DNA of 64,000 nucleotides, taken from NCBI GenBank assembly GCA_019916065.1, contig CM034236.1, positions 25,492,358-25,556,357 on the forward strand, read 5' to 3'. Positions 57,918 to 64,000 of this stretch are shown here, one piece after another. Under the pieces are notes generated by a model. That model did not search any database and was not told the origin of the DNA. It was given only the letters and a program-made list of their open reading frames with translations. Made by a program: the position numbers and the translations under genes. Origin of the DNA: Vitellaria paradoxa. Its lineage: Eukaryota; Streptophyta; Magnoliopsida; Ericales; Sapotaceae. How positions within the stretch are numbered: the first letter of the stretch is position 1; every line of letters starts with the position of its first letter.

Positions 57918-59225
57918 TCAATGATGTGCACAAATGCCTACAGATTTTCTTAGAGACTCGAAGCGAAGGGCATCCAAGGGTTTTGTGAAAAAATCAGCAA
58001 GTTGATTTTCAGTTTGCACATGCTCCAATATGATGATGTTTTCCTCTACCAGCTCTCTAATGAAGTGATGCCTAATTTCTATATGCTTGGTGCGAGAATG
58101 CAAGACAGGGTTCTTAGATATACTAATAGCACTCATGTTATCACAAAACAAAGTAATAGGGCCTTGCTCTATTCCATAATCAGCAAGCATTTGCTTCATC
58201 CATAAAAGTTGGGTACAGCAACTACCAGCAGCAATGTATTCAGCCTCTGCAGTAGATAATGAAATGGAGTTTTGTTTCTTACTGTGCCAAGAGACTAAAT
58301 TATTTCCAACATAGAAACATCCGCCAGAAGTGCTGTTGCGATCATCTACACTTCCTGCCCAATCAGCATCAGAGTATCCCGTAAGATCAGAATAGGTGTC
58401 ACATGTAAACCATATCCCAAACTCTAGTGTACCACTGACATATTTTATTATCCTTTTGACTGCATGTAAGTGTGATTCCTTAGGATCAGCTTGATATCTA
58501 GCACACACACCCACACTAAATGCAATGTCAGGTCTACTAGATGTAAGATACAACAAACTCCCTATCATACTTCTATACATGGTCTGATCAACACTTTTTC
58601 CACTTGGATCTTTATGCAATTTTGCACTTGTGCTCATGGGAGTTCTAGCATGTTTTGCACTTGAGAGGCCAAATCTTTTCACTAAGTCTCTAGCATACTT
58701 GGATTGTGAAATGAAAATCCCATTTTCTTCTTGTTTAATTTGGAGTCCAAGAAAGTAAGTCAACTCACCCAGCATGCTCATCTCAAACTGTGTAGACATT
58801 AGCTTACCAAACTCAACAGCATAAGATTCACAAGTAGAACCAAACACAATGTCATCCACATAAATTTGGGCAATTAAGATGTGCTTAGAATCCATGTAAA
58901 GGAATAATGTCTTGTCTACACTACCACGAGTAAATCCAGATTCAATTAAAAATGTAGTGAGTCTTTCATACCATGCACGTGGAGCTTGTTTCAAACCATA
59001 AAGAGCCTTTTTCAATTTAAAAAGATGATTTGGAAATTTAGGATCCTCAAACCCTCTGGGTTGTTCTACATACGCTTCTTCTTGAAGAACACCATTCAAA
59101 AAAGCACTCTTGACATCCATTTGAAATAATCTGAATTTCAACAAACATGCAACAGCCAAAAGTAACCTAATGGATTCAAGTCTAGCAACTGGCGCAAAAG
59201 TCTCATCAAAGTCAATTCCTCTACT
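57918..59225 (-). CDS. RT-RNase H of the Sirevirus-like element
   Basis: An open stretch of 413 codons from 59159, readable up to about 59222 where the frame shifts. RT motifs present are 'MDVKSAFLNG', 'LKKALYGLKQAPRAWYERL' and the catalytic YVDD ('IYVDDIVFGS', about 58853-58880). RNase H motifs are 'YSDADWAGSVDDR', 'SLSTAEAEYIAAG', 'LFCDNMSAISISKNPV' and 'RTKHIEIRHHFIRE'. Catalytic residues look intact. It ends with TGA or TAA at 57918. A single-base change in length near 59222 separates it from the upstream part of RT, so no complete polyprotein is made. Confidence 0.85.
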   Translation of the reverse strand, partial: SRGIDFDETFAPVARLESIRLLLAVACLLKFRLFQMDVKSAFLNGVLQEEAYVEQPRGFEDPKFPNHLFKLKKALYGLKQAPRAWYERLTTFLIESGFTRGSVDKTLFLYMDSKHILIAQIYVDDIVFGSTCESYAVEFGKLMSTQFEMSMLGELTYFLGLQIKQEENGIFISQSKYARDLVKRFGLSSAKHARTPMSTSAKLHKDPSGKSVDQTMYRSMIGSLLYLTSSRPDIAFSVGVCARYQADPKESHLHAVKRIIKYVSGTLEFGIWFTCDTYSDLTGYSDADWAGSVDDRNSTSGGCFYVGNNLVSWHSKKQNSISLSTAEAEYIAAGSCCTQLLWMKQMLADYGIEQGPITLFCDNMSAISISKNPVLHSRTKHIEIRHHFIRELVEENIIILEHVQTENQLADFFTKPLDALRFESLRKSVGICAHH

Positions 59226-60490
59226 TGTGTGTAGCCTTGTGCAACAAGTCTAGCTTTGTTTCTAATGATATTTCCAAACTCATCACTTTTGTTTTTAAAT
59301 ATCCATTTAGTCCCAATTACATTAGTGTTAGTAGGTCTAGGTACTAAGGTCCACACATCATTACAAACAAATTGATTTAATTCTTCATGCATGGCATTTA
59401 CCCAATTTTCATCAAGCAAGGCTTCTTTAATATTTTTGGGTTCAACACAAGAAGCATAGTATACATAATTTACCTCATTCCTTAATTGCATGCGTGTTTT
59501 CATCTTATCAGTTACCTCACCAATGACTTGACTAACAGGATGATTCAGCTTTACTCTGGATGATGGTTCCAACTGCTTTGTGGTTTTGGCATGTTCAACT
59601 TTGTCTTCTTTTCTCAATCCAGTGTTTTCTTCTTCCATATGCTCTTGAGCTTCTTCAATCTCATTTATATGTTCATTATCTTCTACACCCTGTTCAAAGA
59701 CAGTAGCATTAGTATTGTCATCAACAATTACATTGGCAGATTCCATCATAGAAGATGTATTTAAATTATAAACCCGAAAGGCACGACTAGTAGAAGAGTA
59801 GCCCAAGAAGATTCCTTCATCGCTTCGGGAGTCAAACTTTCCAAGATTTACACTATCCTTGAGGATGAAACATTTGCTCCCAAAAACTCTGAAATACTTA
59901 AAATTGGGCTTCTTACCATTCCATAGTTCATAGGGTGTTTTAGATGAATTAGGACGAAGATACACCCTATTTGCTATGTAACATGCTGTGTGTACCGCCT
60001 CTGCCCAAAATTTTACAGGTAATTGTTTCCCATGTAGCATAGACCGCGCTATTTCTTGCAGAACTCTATTTTTTCTCTCCACTACTCCATTTTGCTGAGG
60101 TGTCTTTGGAGCTGAAAACTCGTGCTTAATCCCATTTTCATCACAAAAGTCAGCATACTTCTGATTTTCAAATTCTCTTCCATGGTCAGTCCTGATTCTA
60201 GTGATGCAACCTATCACACGTTGCTTTTCTTGTTGTAACCTGAAACACAAGGACTTAAATGCATCAAAAGTATCTGATTTTTCACACAAAAAATTCACCC
60301 ATGTAAACCGAGTAAAATCATCTACAGCCACAAAAATATATTGCCTACCTCTAAGACTTTTAGTGCGTGTGGGTCCCATTAGATCCATGTGGACAAGCTC
60401 AAGAGGTTCAGTAGTGTTGATTGATTTTATCTTTTTGTGAGCCTTCCTAGATTGCTTTCCCAATTGACAAGGACCACACACACTATTTTT
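59226..60490 (-). pseudogene. Integrase and RT N-terminus of the Sirevirus-like element
   Basis: Integrase core with all three catalytic residues: Asp in 'VHMDLMGPT', Asp in 'IRTDHGREF' and Glu in 'NGVVERKNR'. Then come the copia signature 'DEGIFLGYSSTSRAFRVYN', an acidic linker, and the start of RT ('NVIGTKWIFKNK', 'KARLVAQGYTQ'). Upstream it is joined, in the same frame, to the protease part through a single TAG codon at 60491-60493. Downstream the frame shifts near 59222. Confidence 0.82.
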
Positions 60491-61837
60491 CTACTTTTTA
60501 AGATTAGGTAAGCCTTTTATGAGTTCGGATTTGGACAATTTGTGTAAATCTTTGTAATTCATGTGTCCTAATCTTTGATGCCATAACTCAGTTTCTTCTA
60601 AGGTGACTGAATTGCAAAGAAAACCTTCTGAATTTGCTACCCCATAGCAATTATCAGATGTGCGTATGCCATGTAAGACTTGTTGTCCCTTTTTGTTGAA
60701 AATACTACATTCATTTTTAGAAAACTGGACAACATGGTCAGCATCACACAACTGACTAATACTTATAAGGTTAGCTTTAAGTCCATCCACATATAAAACA
60801 TTTTTCAAACATTTAAAAATTGTGGACTTAATCTCACCTTTGCCTTTTACCTGAGATGTGCTACCATCACCAAAAGTCACTATACCAACCTGACAAGTTT
60901 CTAAATTTGAAAATAGGGATTTATTTCTACTCATGTGATTAGAACATCCACTGTCAAGATACCACATGTTTGAGTTCAAAGCTTTCAGGGCAGTTTGTGA
61001 AACAAAACAATTTAAATCTGACTTTCTAATCCAAAATGCTCTAGTTTTAAGATCAGTTGTCTTGACAGGTTTTTTCTCACGTTTTTGACTTTTATGGAAA
61101 TTCTTTTTCTCAACGAATTTAAAATTTTTACCTTTTTGAAATGTTGGACTGTTTTTTTTTTTTTGAAAAGGGCGTGAGTTTTTGTAAGAATCTTCTGAGA
61201 ATTTTGAAAACACTTGAAATCTATTTATCACAGGAACTCTAGGTCCATGATTTTTTGAAAAATTTTGAATATAGTTTAAAGGAAGACCATAGAGTTTGTG
61301 ACAGTTTGGGCGTATAAGACCTTTGATTCCACAATAGTGACAAACAGGTACAAGGAATTGGGGTTTAGCAAACTGCGTACCTTTCACTATGTGAGGAGGA
61401 TGCTGATGGTGTTTATTATTTTCAAAAACCTTCTTTGGTGGTATAGTAGGCTTTGGGAAGGTCTTGGGATTGGCTGTAGGTTTTGAAACAACCTTTGTTA
61501 CTACTGAAGGTGTTGATGATGATGAAACAATTGTATTTTTCTCTCCGGTGTAGCCTAAGCCTGCTTTGTCTCCATGTGTTCGTTGTTGGCCCCAAATTTC
61601 TTCAAGTTTTTGAGAACTGGAGTTCATTTTTTCAATTATCTTCTCATCACTCTTGATCTTTTCTTTCAGCTTACTGACCTCATCCTGAAGTTTTCCAGCA
61701 GCTTTCTCCAATTCATCAATTTTTTTATTCTTTTCTTCAAGTTTTTCTTTGAACTTTTCTGCACTATGAGACTGAGAAGTTTTGTCAGATTCCAAAATAG
61801 ATATTTTACCTGTGAGTTTTTCATTCTCTGTCTTCAA
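60491..61837 (-). pseudogene. Gag tail, protease and integrase zinc finger of the Sirevirus-like element
   Basis: An open stretch of 448 codons. Residues 15-80 are a Lys/Glu-rich coiled coil. A second zinc knuckle has Leu where the His is expected (C-X2-C-X4-L-X4-C, residues about 166-179). After a basic linker comes the protease active site 'YLDSGCSNHMS' (about 60934-60968). Then follows the integrase N-terminal zinc-binding region 'WHQRLGHMNYKDLHKL', whose second half (C-X2-C) lies beyond the TAG at 60491. A TGA at about 61848 separates it from upstream gag. Confidence 0.8.
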
Positions 61838-62377
61838 GGAATCTCATTCACTTCGGAGTTTACTATTGCGGGTATGTTGGGCTTGTCTTTGTTTCTTTAC
61901 CTTACTGTATTCGACAATGAGAGCATCATAGGCCACTTGCAAGTCATTATTGAATTCATCCTCAGAGTCATCATCTTCATGATTAGATATATCGGTGTCG
62001 CTTTGAGATCAGATGGAGTTCCTGCAGACGAAGAGTGAGACGCCATAAAAGCAACAAAATTACCTTCATCATTTGAGGATACTGCTGAAGATGATTCATC
62101 TGAACTGGATTCATCATCTAATGTAGCATTCATGACTTTGACTTGTTTCTTTTTCATCTTTTTGTTTGCACAGTCTTGAGCAAAGTGTCCATATCCATGA
62201 CACTCAAAACACTTGATCTTGTTCTTCTTGTTTTCTTCCCCAGATTCAATCTTCTTGATCTTCTTTCCTTTTTCTTGAGATTGTGACTCATTCTTGTTAT
62301 TCTTATTAAATAAACCCTTCTTCCTCATATATCTCACGAATCGTTTAGCCACAAGCGCCATTTCTTTATCCGACTCC
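61838..62377 (-). pseudogene. gag of the Sirevirus-like element, split by a solo LTR
   Basis: Reads 'ALVAKRFVRYMRKKG', a Lys-rich region and a CCHC zinc knuckle ('CFECHGYGHFAQDC', about 62170-62211), then an acidic Ser-rich stretch. The frame shifts near 62000-62020, with the true frame continuing as an Asp/Glu-rich region down to a TGA at about 61848. At 62378 a solo gypsy LTR interrupts the ORF. The preceding gag codons, an acidic Glu/Ser/Asp run, resume at 63966-64000. Confidence 0.8.
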
Positions 62378-63965
62378 TTATTACACTTGAAAAGTGTAAT
62401 TACAAACTCCCTAACTCAACACTTATTCATGCATTAAAATAAGTAAAGTTGAAGTTTTAGTATTACTGTGTTACTTATACTTTTATTATTTTATTTGTAG
62501 GAAAAAGGGCAAGGATGTCGAAGTTTATAGCTATGGAGAGGGCCAAGAAGACAAAGAAAAAGTCATGGTTCGAACCTCATCTTCAATGGAAAAGACTAGC
62601 CCAAAGACCCAACCAAGAGAAGGAAAGAAAGCAAAGAAGGAAAAACTAGACGGTCCCCACCGTCACCTAGACGGTCGGGACCACAGAAAGTTCAAAACTT
62701 CAGACGGTCCCGACCCCCTCTCCAGACGGTCGGGACCATCCGTGATTTACAATAGCCACGTGAAAGCTCCTCTTCTAGGGTTTTGTGGCATTTATATAGA
62801 GAGCTATTGCACGGCCAAGAGGAGGGGAAGCCCCTTTTTATTTTTGTACCTTCAATTAAGTGTTAGAATAGAATTTTGAGAGTTTTTAGATTAGGTTTTT
62901 AGCTTGCATGCGTGGATTCATGGTTTTTGTTGGAGCTTTCATCGTCGTCTTTGTAGTGATTCTTCATTTCATCTTTTACATTCGCTTTACGTTGTAAGTT
63001 GCACTTTAATCTACTTCGTTTTATTTTGATTTGTTTCGTAACATCATGTTTTGCTTGTTTCAATTCTCTTTTCGTATGATTAAATGCTATTTGATTATTT
63101 TTAAGATGCTTAAAGTAGTTTTAGCGTAAAACCCTAGTTCTTGATTCAACGAATCAAGAAAGGGTAGTTCACGAAAAGCCTTGGGGTGTTCGTAGTCCCT
63201 TCGCGTAGGTTGCGAAACCTTTCGCGTAGGTTTCGAAACCCTTCGCGTAGGTTTCGAGACCCTTCGCGTAGGTTGTGAAACCCTTCGCGTAGGTTGCGAA
63301 ACCTTTCGCGAAGGAATTTACCTTTCACAAATCTATTTTTTTTTCTATTTCGAAAACATTCGAATACGAAAACCCTTAACCAAATCCGTGTGAGATCACT
63401 GGTATGGATTTTCGTAACCAATCATCATATACTTTTGAATAGAATTAAAAATCAGATTTTTATTAATATTTTAGGGTTTAATTGAAAAACTCTAGGAAAC
63501 AAAGGTCTTTAACCATATCCGCTTGAGGTCACTGGTACTGACCTTTGATTATAACATCTTCAAAACTTTTCAAATTAAACCCTGTTCTTCAAACAAAAAC
63601 ATCCCAAGGTAAAGTAGTGAACTACCCGGACTTGAAAGTTGGATCAAGAACCTTTTTAGTATTATGCTTGTGATTTAATTTAATTTATGAGTTGATTTAT
63701 TCGCTTTAGAATTTAGAATAGATGCTTTGTTTGCATTTTTAAATTAAATTGAATTTCTTTCATTTAGAATCTAAAACAAAAGTTTGAGTTGCTAAAAAAA
63801 TTAGTTTAAATTAATTTAGGTTCACCTACTAATTAAGTGAACAAGTCTAGAGCTTTTAACAAAGCCCTCCCTGTGGATTCGACCTCGGACTCACCGAGTT
63901 TTAAAACTACGACTGCCCTCTTGCACTTGAGAGGTAGAACCCGAAACACAATTTAGGGTCGGTCA
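62378..63965 (+). mobile_element. Solo gypsy LTR inside the Sirevirus-like gag
   Basis: Oriented opposite to the other LTRs of this family: begins TTATTACACTTG (TG to TT at the tip) and ends GGGTCGGTCA. A perfect 5-bp duplication ACTCC lies at 62373-62377 and 63966-63970. It belongs to the subfamily of the gag-only element. Within it are paired palindromes GGTCCCGACC (62706-62715) and GGTCGGGACC (62728-62737), a TATA box at 62792-62799 and a five-unit 21-bp minisatellite at 63197-63301. No internal sequence remains. Confidence 0.92.
63197..63301. repeat. 21-bp minisatellite in the solo LTR, five units
   Basis: Five units of the same 21-bp sequence as at 24737 and 30652, in inverse orientation and with one unit fewer. 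Confidence 0.92.
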
Positions 63966-64000
63966 ACTCCTCTTCATCACTTTCTTCTTCCACTGTCTTT
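63966..64000 (-). pseudogene. Continuation of Sirevirus-like gag
   Basis: The minus strand reads an acidic run ('EEESDEEE') in the frame that precedes the gag part at 62377, showing that the solo LTR landed inside the ORF. The remainder of gag and the 5' LTR lie beyond the window. Confidence 0.65.

Larger units (their letters stand above)
54562..64000 (-). mobile_element. Sirevirus-like Ty1/copia element (runs off the right edge)
   Basis: Right to left it has gag with zinc knuckle, a coiled-coil gag tail with a second zinc knuckle, protease, integrase, RT, RNase H, an envelope-like ORF, several purine tracts and the 3' LTR. An envelope-like gene after RNase H, repeated GGGGGAG purine tracts before the LTR and the zinc-knuckle type all fit the Sirevirus (SIRE/Maximus) lineage. 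The 5' LTR lies outside the window. A solo gypsy LTR interrupts gag. Frame breaks in gag and pol show that it is no longer autonomous, but long frames persist, so it is not very old. Confidence 0.85.

Overview
This window is AT-rich, repeat-dominated nuclear DNA of a flowering plant, most likely a eudicot. The evidence is nested LTR retrotransposons of typical plant lineages (Athila-like Ty3/gypsy, Sirevirus-like and another Ty1/copia), two CACTA DNA transposons, tRNA-derived SINE copies and one interrupted plant gene. There is no bacterial or organellar content. The species cannot be named from the sequence alone.

Layout. 1-553 is the end of a CACTA transposon that continues to the left. 554-3194 is a decayed gypsy element on the minus strand (gag remnant plus 5' LTR). 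3230-18407 is a full-length Athila-like gypsy element (minus strand, target-site duplication AATCT) whose coding regions are broken. A solo LTR of a sister subfamily (8617-10128, duplication TGGGG) sits a few codons into its envelope-like ORF. 18413-19428 looks like LTR sequence of a different gypsy family. 19429-35421 is an old, degraded copia element (plus strand), split inside its integrase by a young gag-only gypsy element (24073-31601, minus strand) with two well-preserved LTRs.

37027-53583 is the only host gene I can support: a seven-exon BIG BROTHER-type RING-H2 E3 ubiquitin ligase on the minus strand. Its third intron has grown to about 13.6 kb, mainly because an 11,240-bp CACTA element (39993-51232, duplication CAT) lies inside it. 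That CACTA element carries a dead TNP2-type transposase, a nested tRNA-derived SINE and a six-copy satellite-like array of about 179 bp units. All six splice junctions keep the reading frame, so the gene may still be functional. A segment of about 300 bp from just upstream of the gene is repeated in the same direction inside intron 3.

54562-64000 is a Sirevirus-like copia element (minus strand, running off the right edge) with 3' LTR, envelope-like ORF, RT-RNase H, integrase, protease and gag. Its gag is split by a solo gypsy LTR (62378-63965, duplication ACTCC).

Themes. (1) A layered insertion history can be read from the target-site duplications. (2) The Athila-like and the Sirevirus-like elements both have an LTR-promoter-like repeat cluster repeated inside the element upstream of the envelope-like ORF, and the two ORFs look related to each other. 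(3) One gypsy family here exists as a full-length element, a gag-only element and solo LTRs, with a 21-bp minisatellite expanded in one LTR subfamily.
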